Assembly (NCBI GenBank): GCA_036937835.1
Contig: CM072879.1
Span: forward strand, 1,734,001 to 1,798,000
DNA length: 64,000 nt
Origin: Pampus argenteus
Lineage: Eukaryota; Chordata; Actinopteri; Scombriformes; Stromateidae
Direction of reading: 5' to 3'
Shown: piece by piece, positions 41,599 to 51,867 of the stretch
Layout: each line of letters opens with the position of its first letter
How positions within the stretch are numbered: position 1 is the first letter of the stretch
The notes under the pieces: model-generated
What the model was told of the DNA's origin: nothing
Database searches by the model: none
The model's input: only the letters and a program-made list of their open reading frames with translations
Translations under genes and position numbers: made by a program

Positions 41599-42098
41599 GA
41601 CCAAAAAACTCACTTCTGAGAGCTTCCTGCAGCTTTTACTGTAACATTTGTAAAAATAGCTTTCTCTCGGCGAGAGAAGGCCAAAACTGACAACTATAGT
41701 TTTTCTTAAACAAGGAGCAATATTTTCAATCAAAACCATGTTTGCCATCAACAAGTAACTGATTTCTAATGATTAGGACCAAAAAACTCACTTCTGAGAG
41801 CTTCCTTCAGCTTTTACTGTAACATTTGTAAAAATAGCTTTCTCTCGGCGAGAGAAGCCCAAAACTGACAAATGTTACAGTAAAAGCTGCAGGAAGCTCT
41901 CAGAAGTGAGTTTTTTGGTCCTAATCATTAGAAATTAGTTACTTGTTGATGGCAAACCTGGTTTTGATTGAAAATATTGCTCCTTGTTTAAGAAAAACTA
42001 TAGTTGTCAGTTTTGGCCTTCTTTCGCCGAGAGAAAGCTATTTTTTACAAATGTTACAGTAAAAGCTGCAGGACGCTCTCAGAAGTGAGTTTTTTGGT
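41599..42098. repeat. Long palindrome at the array junction
   Basis: The last upright monomers (41,599-41,829) and the inverted segment (41,868-42,098) form arms of about 231 bp around a 38-nt centre. I counted about six differences between the arms (for example GCAGG against GAAGG, ATTAG against ATCAG, and one extra T in a T run), so they are roughly 97% identical. The centre itself contains the small type B palindrome. Confidence 0.93.
41868..42098 (-). repeat. Inverted terminal segment of array 1
   Basis: The satellite is reversed here for about 231 bp (roughly 1.3 monomers). On the plus strand the text reads ACAAATGTTACAG onward, the reverse complement of the usual CTGTAACATTTGT. The switch occurs within a shared ACA at 41,868-41,870. 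The segment includes a reversed type B insertion near 42,020-42,036 in the GGCC/CTATAG form, the same form as its upright neighbours. It was therefore probably copied from the adjacent end of the array. It stops within GTGAGTTTTTTGGT, after which array 2 begins. Confidence 0.96.
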
Positions 42099-42790
42099 TA
42101 TAGTGAGATAAAGACAATAGAGATAAAGAGAATGACAATAGACATAACAGGAATGACAATAGAGATAAAGACAATAGAGATAAAGAGAATGACAATAGAG
42201 ATAAAGAGAATGACAATAGAGATAAAGAGAATGACAATAGAATAAAAGAGAATGACAATAGAGATAAAGAGAATGACAATAGAGATAAAGACAATAGAGC
42301 TAAAGACAATAGAGATAACAGGAATGACAATAGAGATAAAGAGAATGACAATAGACATAACAGGAATGACAATAAGGATAAAGAGAATCACAATAGAGAT
42401 AAAGACAATAGAGATAAAGAGAATGACAATAGACATAACAGGAATGACAATAGAGATAAAGACAATAAAGATAAAGAGAATGACAATAGAGACAAAGAGA
42501 ATGACAATAGAGATAAAGACAATAGAGATAAAGAGAATGACAATTGACATAACAGGAATGACAATAGAGATAAAGAGAATGACAATAGAGATAAAGAGAA
42601 TGACAATAGAGATAAAGACAATAGAGATAAAGAGAATGACAATAGACATAACAGGAATGACAATAGAGATAAAGACAATAGAGATAAAGAGAATGACAAT
42701 AGACATGACAGGAATGAAAATAGAGATAAAGACAATAGAGATAAAGAGAATGACAATGGAGATAAAGAGAATGACAATAGAAATAAAGAG
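42099..42790 (+). repeat. Array 2 block 1 (junction-side, incomplete)
   Basis: This first block begins directly at the end of the inverted satellite, with TATAGTGAGATAAAGAC. It lacks the usual block-start modules, so it is a truncated block. A distinctive AATAGAGCTAAAGAC at about 42,293 recurs 1,409 bp downstream in block 2, and the text after it is also shared. Confidence 0.85.
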
Positions 42791-42930
42791 AATTAAAACC
42801 GCAAGCGGTGTTGTAGTCCCTCGATCATGCCGCCCGCCGCTGCCCGACGTGTTACAGAGGTGCTGCAATGCTTGAAAAATAAATGCGGCTGTGAGAAATG
42901 CAGGAATCTGTAGGATTTCAATAGGTTTTC
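42791..42930 (+). repeat. Spacer copy 1 (140 bp)
   Basis: This is the first copy of the non-minisatellite element. It begins AATTAAAACCGCAAGCGG, passes through a GC-rich core (CCGCCCGCCGCTGCCCGACG) and ends in AT-rich text. The core holds about nine CpG sites. Private marks are GCAATGC in place of GCAACGC (a CpG loss) and TTCAATAGGTTTTC. It also carries CGATCATG. Confidence 0.93.
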
Positions 42931-45900
42931 AATAGAGATAAAGAGAATGACAATAGACATAACAGGAATGACAATTGAGATAAAGACAATAGAAATAAAG
43001 AGAACGACAATAGAGATAAAGAGAATGACAATAGAATAAAAGAGAATGACAATAGAGATAAAGAGAACGACAATAGAGATAAAGAGAATGACAATAGAAT
43101 AAAAGAGAATGACAATAGAGATAAAGACAATAGAGATAAAGACAATAGAGATAAAGCGAATGACAATAGAGATAAAGAGAATGTCAATAGAGATAAAGAC
43201 AATAGAGATAAAGAGGATGACAATAAAGATAAAGACAATAGAGATAACAGGAATGACAATAGAGATAAAGACAATGACAATAGACATAACAGGAATGACA
43301 ATAGAGATAAAGACAATAGAGATAAAGAGAATGACAATAGAGATAAAGACAATAGAGATAAAGAGAATAACAATAGACATAACAGGAATGATAATAGAGA
43401 TAAAGACAATAGAGATAACAGGAATGACAATAGAGATAAAGAGAATGACAATAGACATAACAGGAATGACAATAGAGATAAAGACAATAGAGATAAAGAC
43501 AATAGAGATAAAGAGAATGACAATAGAGATAAAGACAATAGAGATAAAGAGAATGACAATAGAGATAAAGTGAATGACAATAGAGATAAAGACAATAGAG
43601 ATAACAGGAATGACAATAAAGAGAATGACAATAGACATAACAGGAATTACAATAGAGATAAAGACAATAGAGATAAAGAGAATGATAATAGAGATAAAGA
43701 CAATAGAGCTAAAGACAATAGAGATAACAGGAATGACAATAGAGATAAAGAGAATGACAATAGACATAACAGGAATGACAATAAGGATAAAGAGAATCAC
43801 AATAGAGATAAAGACAATAGAGATAAAGAGAATGACAATAGACATAACAGGAATGACAATAGAGATAAAGACAATAAAGATAAAGAGAATGACAATAGAG
43901 ACAAAGAGAATGACAATAGAGATAAAGACAATAGAGATAAAGAGAATGACAATTGACATAACAGGAATGACAATAGAGATAAAGACAATAGAGATAAAGA
44001 GAATGACAATTGACATAACAGGAATGACAATAGAGATAAAGAGAATGACAATAGAGATAAAGAGAATGACAATAGAGATAAAGACAATAGAGATAAAGAG
44101 AATGACAATAGACATAACAGGAATGACAATAGAGATAAAGACAATAGAGATAAAGAGAATGACAATAGACATGACAGGAATGAAAATAGAGATAAAGACA
44201 ATAGAAATAAAGAGAACGACAATAGAGATAAAGAGAATGACAATAGAATAAAAGAGAATCACAATAGAGATAAAGAGAACGACAATAGAGATAAAGAGAA
44301 TGACAATAGAATAAAAGAGAATGACAATAGAGATAAAGACAATAGAGATAAAGACAATAGAGATAAAGAGAATGACAATAGAGATAAAGAGAATGTCAAT
44401 AGAGATAAAGACAATAGAGATAAAGAGAATGACAATAAAGATAAAGACAATAGAGATAACAGGAATGACAATAGAGATAAAGACAATGACAATAGACATA
44501 ACAGGAATGACAATAGAGATAAAGACAATGACAATAGACATAACAGGAATGACAATAGAGATAAAGACAATAGAGATAAAGAGAATGACAATAGAGATAA
44601 AGACAATAGAGATAAAGAGAATAACAATAGACATAACAGGAATGATAAAAGAGATAAAGACAATAGAGATAACAGGAATGACAATAGAGATAAAGAGAAT
44701 GACAATAGACATAACAGGAATGACAATAGAGATAAAGACAATAGAGATAAAGAGAATGACAATAGAGATAAAGAGAATGACAATAGAGATAAAGACAATA
44801 GAGATAAAGAGAATGACAATAGAGATAAAGTGAATGACAATAGAGATAAAGACAATAGAGATAACAGGAATGACAATAAAGAGAATGACAATAGACATAA
44901 CAGGAATTACAATAGAGATAAAGACAATAGAGATAAAGAGAATGATAATAGAGATAAAGACAATAGAGTTAAAGAGAATGACAATAGAGATAAAGACAAT
45001 AGAGATAAAGAGAATGACAATAGAGATAAAGACAATAGAGATAACAGGAATGACAATAGAGATAAAGAGAATGACAATAGACATAACAGGAATTACAATA
45101 GAGATAAAGACAATAGAGATAAAGAGAATGACAATAGAGATAAAGACAATAGAGATAACAGGAATGGCAATAGAGATAAAGAGAATGACAATAGACATAA
45201 CAGGAATGACAAAAGACATAACAGGAATGACAATAGAGATAAAGACAATAGAGATAAAGATAAAGACAATAGAGATAACAGGAATGACAATAGAGATAAA
45301 GAGAATGACAATAGACATAACAGGAATGACAATAGAGATAAAGACAATAGATATAAAGAGAATGACCATAGACATAACAGGAATGACAATAGAGATAAAG
45401 ACAATAGAGATAAAGAGAATGACAATAGAGATAAAGAGAATGACAATAGAGATAAAGACAATAGAGATAACAGGAATGACAATAGAGATAAAGAGACTGA
45501 CAATAGACATAACAGGAATGACAAAAGACATAACAGGAATGACAATAGAGATAAAGACAATAGAGATAAAGATAAAGACAATAGAGATAACAGGAATGAC
45601 AATAGAGATAAAGAGAATGACAATAGACATAACAGGAATGACAATAGAGATAAAGACAATAGATATAAAGAGAATGACCATAGACATAACAGGAATGACA
45701 ATAGAGATAAAGACAATAGAGATAAAGAGAATGACAATAGAGATAAAGAGAATGACAATAGAGATAAAGACAATAGAGATAACAGGAATGACAATAGAGA
45801 TAAAGAGAATGACAATAGACATAACAGGAATGACAAAAGACATAACAGGAATGACAATAGAGATAAAGACAATAGAGATAAAGATAAAGACAATAGAGAT

Positions 45901-46674
45901 AACAGGAATGACAATAGAGATAAAGAGAATGACAATAGACATAACAGGAATGACAATAGAGATAAAGACAATAGATATAAAGAGAATGACCATAGACATA
46001 ACAGGAATGACAATAGAGATAAAGACAATAGAGATAAAGAGAATGACAATAGAGATAAAGAGAATGACAATAGAGATAAAGACAATAGAGATAACAGGAA
46101 TGACAATAGAGTTAAAGAGAATGACAATAGAGATAACAGGAATGACAATAGAGTTAAAGAGAATGACAATAGAGATAAAGACAATAGAGATAAAGAGAAT
46201 GACAATAGACATAACAGGAATGACAATTGAGATAAAGACAATAGAGATAAAGAGAACGACAATAGAATAATAGAGAATGACAATAGAGATAAAGACATTA
46301 GAGATAAAGAGAATGACAATAGAGATAAAGACAATAGAGATAAAGAGAATGACAATAGAGATAAAGACAATAGAGATAACAGGAATGACAATAGAGATAA
46401 AGAGAATGACAATAGACATAACAGGAATGACAATAGAGATAAAGACAATAGATATAAAGAGAATGACCATAGACATAACAGGAATGACAATAGAGATAAA
46501 GACAATAGAGATAAAGAGAATGACAATAGAGATAAAGACAATAGAGATAACAGGAATGACAATAGAGATAAAGAGAATGACAATAGACATAACAGGAATG
46601 ACAATAGAGATAAAGACAATAGAGATAAAGAGAATGACAATGGAGATAAAGAGAATGACAATAGAAATAAAGAG
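42931..46674 (+). repeat. Array 2 block 2 (3,744 bp)
   Basis: This is the second longest block. It consists of partly repeated sub-blocks: about 43.0-43.6 kb resembles 44.26-44.87 kb, and 43.70-43.96 kb resembles 42.29-42.55 kb in block 1. It contains the 312-bp triplication, and at its right end the first part of the 1,592-bp duplication. It ends with the standard terminal modules. Confidence 0.85.
45148..46083 (+). repeat. 312-bp sub-repeat, three tandem copies
   Basis: Three consecutive copies start at 45,148, 45,460 and 45,772. Each contains the unusual doubled word GATAAAGATAAAG (45,253, 45,565, 45,877), a pair of neighbouring AGACATAACAGG modules and one AATAGATATAAAG module. The copies differ by single bases (GGAATGGC in copy 1, GAGACTGAC in copy 2). 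Similarity continues briefly past 46,083. Confidence 0.92.
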
Positions 46675-46814
46675 AATTAAAACCGCAAGCGGTGTTGTAG
46701 TCCCTCGCTCATGCCGCCCGCCGCTGCCCGACGTGTTACAGAGGTGCTGCAACGCTTGAAAAATAAATGCGGCTGTGAGAAATGCAGGAATCTGTAGGAT
46801 TTCAAAAGGTTTTC
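46675..46814 (+). repeat. Spacer copy 2 (140 bp)
   Basis: This copy has the commonest spacer form: ACCGCAAGCGG, CGCTCATG, GCAACGC, GCGGCTG and TTTCAAAAGGTTTTC. About ten CpG sites lie in roughly 105 bp. It appears identical to copy 3, consistent with the 1,592-bp duplication. Confidence 0.93.
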
Positions 46815-48266
46815 AATAGAGATAAAGAGAATGACAATAGACATAACAGGAATGGCAATTGAGATAAAGACAATAGAGATAAAGAGAATGACAATAGAAT
46901 AAAAGAGAACGACAATAGAGATAAAGAGAATGACAATAGAATAAAAGAGAATGACAATAGAGATAAAGAGAATGACAATAGAGATAATGACAATAGAGAT
47001 AAAGAGAATGACAATAGAGATAAAGACAATAGATATAACAGGAATGACAATAGAGATAAAGACAATAGAAATAAAGAGAATGACAATAGAATAAAAGAGA
47101 ATGACAATAGAGATAAAGAGAATGACAATAGAGATAAGGACAATAGAGATAAAGAGAATGACAATAGAGATAAAGAGAATGACAATAGAATAAAAGAGAA
47201 TGACAATAGAGATAAAAGAGAATGACAATAGAGATAAAGAGAATGACAATAGAGATAAAGACAATAGAGATAAAGAGAATGACAATAGAGATAAAGATAA
47301 TAGAGATAAAGACAATAGAGATAAAGAGAATGACAATAGACATAACAGGAATTACAATAGAGATAAGACAATAGAGATAAAGAGAATGACAATAGAGATA
47401 AAGACAATAGAGTTAAAGAGAATGACAATAGAGATAAAGAGAATGACAATAGAGATAAAGAGAATGACAATAGAGATAAAGACAATAGAGATAACATGAA
47501 TGACAATAGAGATAAAGAGAATGACAAAAGACATAACAGGAATGACAATAGAGATAAAGACAATGGAGATAAAGAGAATGACAATAGACATAACAGGAAT
47601 GACAATTGAGATAAAGACAATAGAGATAAAGAGAACGACAATAGAATAATAGAGAATGACAATAGAGATAAAGACAATAGAGATAACAGGAATGACAATA
47701 GAGTTAAAGAGAATGACAATAGAGATAACAGGAATGACAATAGAGTTAAAGAGAATGACAATAGAGATAAAGACAATAGAGATAAAGAGAATGACAATAG
47801 ACATAACAGGAATGACAATTGAGATAAAGACAATAGAGATAAAGAGAACGACAATAGAATAATAGAGAATGACAATAGAGATAAAGACATTAGAGATAAA
47901 GAGAATGACAATAGAGATAAAGACAATAGAGATAAAGAGAATGACAATAGAGATAAAGACAATAGAGATAACAGGAATGACAATAGAGATAAAGAGAATG
48001 ACAATAGACATAACAGGAATGACAATAGAGATAAAGACAATAGATATAAAGAGAATGACCATAGACATAACAGGAATGACAATAGAGATAAAGACAATAG
48101 AGATAAAGAGAATGACAATAGAGATAAAGACAATAGAGATAACAGGAATGACAATAGAGATAAAGAGAATGACAATAGACATAACAGGAATGACAATAGA
48201 GATAAAGACAATAGAGATAAAGAGAATGACAATGGAGATAAAGAGAATGACAATAGAAATAAAGAG
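46815..48266 (+). repeat. Array 2 block 3 (1,452 bp)
   Basis: This block starts with the standard opening modules and the CAATTGAG mark. Its first half has several AGAATAAAAGAG modules and a 22-bp module with one extra A (AGAGATAAAAGAG near 47,210), which shifts the frame of the otherwise three-based repeat. Its second half contains two AATAGAGTTAAAGAG modules. Confidence 0.85.
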
Positions 48267-48406
48267 AATTAAAACCGCAAGCGGTGTTGTAGTCCCTCGC
48301 TCATGCCGCCCGCCGCTGCCCGACGTGTTACAGAGGTGCTGCAACGCTTGAAAAATAAATGCGGCTGTGAGAAATGCAGGAATCTGTAGGATTTCAAAAG
48401 GTTTTC
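48267..48406 (+). repeat. Spacer copy 3 (140 bp)
   Basis: This has the same form as copy 2 (CGCTCATG, GCAACGC, TTTCAAAAGGTTTTC) and lies one 1,592-bp period after it. No difference from copy 2 was noticed. Confidence 0.93.
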
Positions 48407-50508
48407 AATAGAGATAAAGAGAATGACAATAGACATAACAGGAATGGCAATTGAGATAAAGACAATAGAGATAAAGAGAATGACAATAGAATAAAAGAGA
48501 ACGACAATAGAGATAAAGAGAATGACAATAGAATAAAAGAGAATGACAATAGAGATAAAGAGAATGACAATAGAGATAATGACAATAGAGATAAAGAGAA
48601 TGACAATAGAGATAAAGACAATAGATATAACAGGAATGACAATAGAGATAAAGACAATAGAAATAAAGAGAATGACAATAGAATAAAAGAGAATGACAAT
48701 AGAGATAAAGAGAATGACAATAGAGATAAGGACAATAGAGATAAAGAGAATGACAATAGAGATAAAGAGAATGACAATAGAATAAAAGAGAATGACAATA
48801 GAGATAAAAGAGAATGACAATAGAGATAAAGAGAATGACAATAGAGATAAAGACAATAGAGATAAAGAGAATGACAATAGAGATAAAGATAATAGAGATA
48901 AAGACAATAGAGATAAAGAGAATGACAATAGACATAACAGGAATTACAATAGAGATAAGACAATAGAGATAAAGAGAATGACAATAGAGATAAAGACAAT
49001 AGAGTTAAAGAGAATGACAATAGAGATAAAGAGAATGACAATAGAGATAAAGAGAATGACAATAGAGATAAAGACAATAGAGATAACATGAATGACAATA
49101 GAGATAAAGAGAATGACAAAAGACATAACAGGAATGACAATAGAGATAAAGACAATGGAGATAAAGAGAATGACAATAGACATAACAGGAATGACAATTG
49201 AGATAAAGACAATAGAGATAAAGAGAACGACAATAGAATAATAGAGAATGACAATAGAGATAAAGACAATAGAGATAAAGAAGATGACAATAGAGATAAA
49301 GACAATAGAGATAAAGAGAATGACAATAGAGATAAAGACAATAGAGATAACAGGAATGACAATAGAGATAAAGAGAATGACAATAGACATAACAGGAATG
49401 ACAATAGAGATAAAGACAATAGAGATAAAGAGAATGACCATAGACATAACAGGAATGACAATAGAGATAAAGACAATAGAGATAAAGAGACTGACAATAG
49501 AGATAAAGACAATAGAGATAAAGAGAATGACAATAGAGATAAAGACAATTGAGACAAAGAGAATGACAATAGAGACAAAGAGAGTGACAATAGACATAAC
49601 AGGAATGACAATAGAGATAAAGAGAATGACAATAGAGATAAAGAGAATGACAATAGAGATAAAGACAATAGAGATAAAAGGAATGACAATAGAGACAAAG
49701 AGAATGACAATAGAGATAATGACAATAGACATAACAGGAATGACAATAAGACAATAGAAATAAAGAGAATGACAATAGAGATAAAGAGAATGACAATAGA
49801 GATAAAGACAATAGAGATAAAGAGAATGACAATAGAGATAAAGAGAATGACAATAGAGATAAAGACAATAGAGATAAAGAGAATGACAATAGAGATAAAG
49901 ACAATAGAGATAACAGGAATGACAATAGAGATAAAGAGAATGACAATAGACATAACAGGAATTACAATAGAGATAAAGACAATAGAGATTAAGAGAATGA
50001 CAATAGAGATAAAGACAATAGAGTTAAAGAGAATGACAATAGAGATAAAGAGAATGACAATAGAGATAAAGACAATAGAGATAAAGAGAATGACAATAGA
50101 GATAAAGAGAATGACAATAGAGATAAAGACAATAGAGATAAAGAGAATGACAATAGACATAACAGGAATGAGAATAGAGATTAAGACAATAGAGATAAAG
50201 AGAATGACAATAGAGATAAAGACAATAGAGTTAAAGAGAATGACAATAGAGATAAAGAGAATGACAATAGACATAACAGGAATGACAATAGAGATAAAGA
50301 CAATAGAGACAAAGAGAATGACAATAGAGATAAAGACAATAGAGATAAAGAGAATGACAATAGACATAACAGGAATGACAATAGAGATAAAGACAATAGA
50401 GATAAAGAGAATGACAATAGACATAACAGGAATGACAATAGAGATAAAGACAATAGAGATAAAGAGAATGACAATGGAGATAAAGAGAATGACAATAGAA
50501 ATAAAGAG
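48407..50508 (+). repeat. Array 2 block 4 (2,102 bp)
   Basis: The first ~870 bp belong to the 1,592-bp duplication. The rest includes AGAGACAAAGAG modules (about 49,550-49,580), a shortened junction GACAATAAGACAATAG near 49,743 that is not a multiple of three, and several AATAGAGATTAAG variants. The part after about 49.74 kb resembles block 6 and its following spacers about 5.2 kb downstream. Confidence 0.85.
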
Positions 50509-50647
50509 AATTAAAACCGCAAGCGGTGTTGTAGTCCCTCGCTCATGCCGCCCGCCGCTGCCCGACGTGTTACAGAGGTGCTGAAACGCTTGAAAAATAA
50601 ATGCAGCTGTGAGAAATGCAGGAATCTGTAGGACTTCAATAGGTTTC
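50509..50647 (+). repeat. Spacer copy 4 (139 bp)
   Basis: This copy carries GCTGAAACGC and GGACTTCAATAGGTTTC (one base shorter), both shared only with copy 6. It also has a private GCAGCTG in place of GCGGCTG, a CpG loss. It carries CGCTCATG. Confidence 0.93.
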
Positions 50648-51727
50648 AATAGAGATAAAGAGAATGACAATAGACATAACAGGAATGACAATTGAGATAA
50701 AGACAATAGAGATAAAGAGAACGACAATAGAGATAAAGAGAATGACAATAGAATAAAAGAGAACGACAATAGAGATAGAGAGAACGACAATAGAGATAAA
50801 GAGAATGACAATAGAGATAAAGAGAATGACAATAGAGATAAAGAGAATGACAATAGAGATAAAGAGAATGACAATAGAGATAAAGAGAATGACAATAGAG
50901 ATAAAGACAATAGAGATAACAGGAATGACAATAGAGATAAAGAGAATGACAATAGACATAACAGGAATGACAATAGAGATAAGGACAATAGAGATAAAGA
51001 GAATGACAATAGACATAACAGGAATGACAATAGAGATAAAGACAATAGAGATAAAGAGAATGACAATAGAGATAAAGAGAATGACAATAGACATAACAGG
51101 AATGACAATAGAGATAAAGACAATAGAGACAAAGAGAATGACAATAGAGATAAAGACAATAGAGATAAAGACAATAGAGATAAAGACAATAGAGATAAAG
51201 AGAATGACAATAAACATAACAGGAATGACAATAGAGATAAAGACAATAGAGATAAAGAGAATGACAATAGAGATAAAGACAATAGAGATAAAGAGAATGA
51301 CAATAGAGATAAAGAGAATGACAATAGACATAACAAGAATGACAATAGAGATAAAGACAATAGAGATAAAGAGAATGACAATAGACATAACAAGAATGAC
51401 AATAGAGATAAAGACAATAGAGATAAAGAGAACGACAACAGAGATAAAGAGAATGACAATAGACATAACAGGAATGACAATAGAGATAAAGACAATAGAT
51501 ATAAAGAGAATGACCATAGACATAACAGGAATGACAATAGAGATAAAGACAATGACAATAGAGATAAAGAGAATGACAATAGAGATAAAGACAATAGAGA
51601 TAACAGGAATGACAATAGAGATAAAGAGAATGACAATAGACATAACAGGAATGACAATAGAGATAAAGACAATAGAGATAAAGAGAATGACAATGGAGAT
51701 AAAGAGAATGACAATAGAAATAAAGAG
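50648..51727 (+). repeat. Array 2 block 5 (1,080 bp)
   Basis: This is a short block with standard start and end modules. It contains GATAGAGAGAACGAC near 50,772, a run of five AGAGATAAAGAG modules near 50.80-50.90 kb, two CATAACAAGAATGAC modules (about 51,331 and 51,386) and AACGACAACAG near 51,430. It is a close relative of block 7. Confidence 0.85.
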
Positions 51728-51867
51728 AATTAAAACCGCAAGCGGTGTTGTAGTCCCTCGATCATGCCGCCCGCCGCTGCCCGACGTGTTACAGAGGTGC
51801 TGCAACGCTTGAAAAATAAATGCGGCTGTGAGAAATGCAGGAATCTGTAGGATTTCAAAAGGTTTTC
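51728..51867 (+). repeat. Spacer copy 5 (140 bp)
   Basis: This copy has CGATCATG, GCAACGC, GCGGCTG and TTTCAAAAGGTTTTC. It combines the CGATC form of copy 1 with the tail of copies 2 and 3. Confidence 0.93.

Larger units (their letters stand above)
1..41867 (+). repeat. Satellite array 1: 169/178-bp tandem monomers
   Basis: About 245 head-to-tail copies of one AT-rich monomer fill this stretch without interruption, all in the same orientation. Landmarks such as TTGCCATCAACAAGTAACTG recur every 169 bp (for example 4,272 and 4,441) or 178 bp where a 9-bp insertion is present. The array is already running at base 1, so its left end is outside the window. Most monomers differ from each other by a few substitutions. 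Shared private variants show that groups of monomers were copied together. The monomer length is close to that of a nucleosome plus linker, as in many centromeric satellites, but a centromeric role is inference only. I recognise no named satellite family. No unrelated insertion was seen in the 41.8 kb. Confidence 0.98.
27352..41867 (+). repeat. Array 1 zone 4: type B-rich, towards the junction
   Basis: One more partial unit of the previous series (27.35-28.4 kb) leads into a region where type B monomers become frequent and then dominant. Insertions occur near 28.65, 28.84, 29.02, 29.53, 29.71, 30.23, 30.41, 30.75, 30.93, 31.11, 31.29, 31.46, 32.83, 33.01, 33.18, 34.71, 36.08, 36.25, 37.11, 38.64, 38.99, 39.17, 39.34, 39.86, 40.03, 40.26, 40.61, 40.78, 40.96, 41.31, 41.49, 41.67 and 41.84 kb. 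The CGGCGAG form prevails here, whereas CGGTGAG prevails from 11.7 to 28.4 kb. Confidence 0.85.
46061..49276 (+). repeat. 1,592-bp tandem duplication spanning spacers 2 and 3
   Basis: The text from about 46,061 to 47,684 reappears at 47,653-49,276, giving two overlapping copies with a 1,592-bp period. The rare word AAAGACATTAGAG occurs at 46,291 and 47,883. The spacers at 46,675 and 48,267 are exactly one period apart and look identical. The whole of 46.81-47.64 kb matches 48.41-49.23 kb without a difference noticed. Confidence 0.92.

Noticed and set aside
1..41867. Regular repeats resembling a CRISPR array
   Set aside because: The repeats are contiguous 169/178-bp monomers with no unique spacers and no cas genes. 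The setting is eukaryotic satellite DNA.
1..41867. CENP-B box
   Set aside because: The consensus needs CpG-containing flanks (TTCG...CGGG). The type A monomer has no CpG, and the type B CpGs do not fit the pattern.
42800..42830. GGGACTACAACACCGC on the minus strand of the spacer as a ZNF143/Staf-type site
   Set aside because: The ACTACA half fits, but the following bases depart from the known ACTAYRNNNCCCR pattern at two positions.
42871..42890. AATAAA in the spacer as a polyadenylation signal
   Set aside because: AATAAA also occurs in many minisatellite modules (GAATAAAAGAG, GAAATAAAG), so it has no specificity here, and no gene precedes it.
42791..42930. Resemblance of TGTTACAG...GCTGCA in the spacer to inverted array 1 text
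   Set aside because: Only an 8-mer and a 6-mer match, with a different distance between them. That is expected by chance between sequences of this size, so it is not evidence of common origin.
44830..46270. Plus-strand charged repeat frames (NDNRDKEN and TIEIK types)
   Set aside because: Two overlapping frames of similar length over the same DNA cannot both be constrained. Both are explained by the module composition.
42793..46752. Minus-strand open frame of 1,319 codons, and similar long hydrophobic frames elsewhere in array 2
   Set aside because: The frame is pure repeat of ISIV/ILF-type words from 3n modules, starts and ends in spacer sequence, and has equally long rivals in other frames on both strands. 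No domain, start context or splice structure supports a gene.
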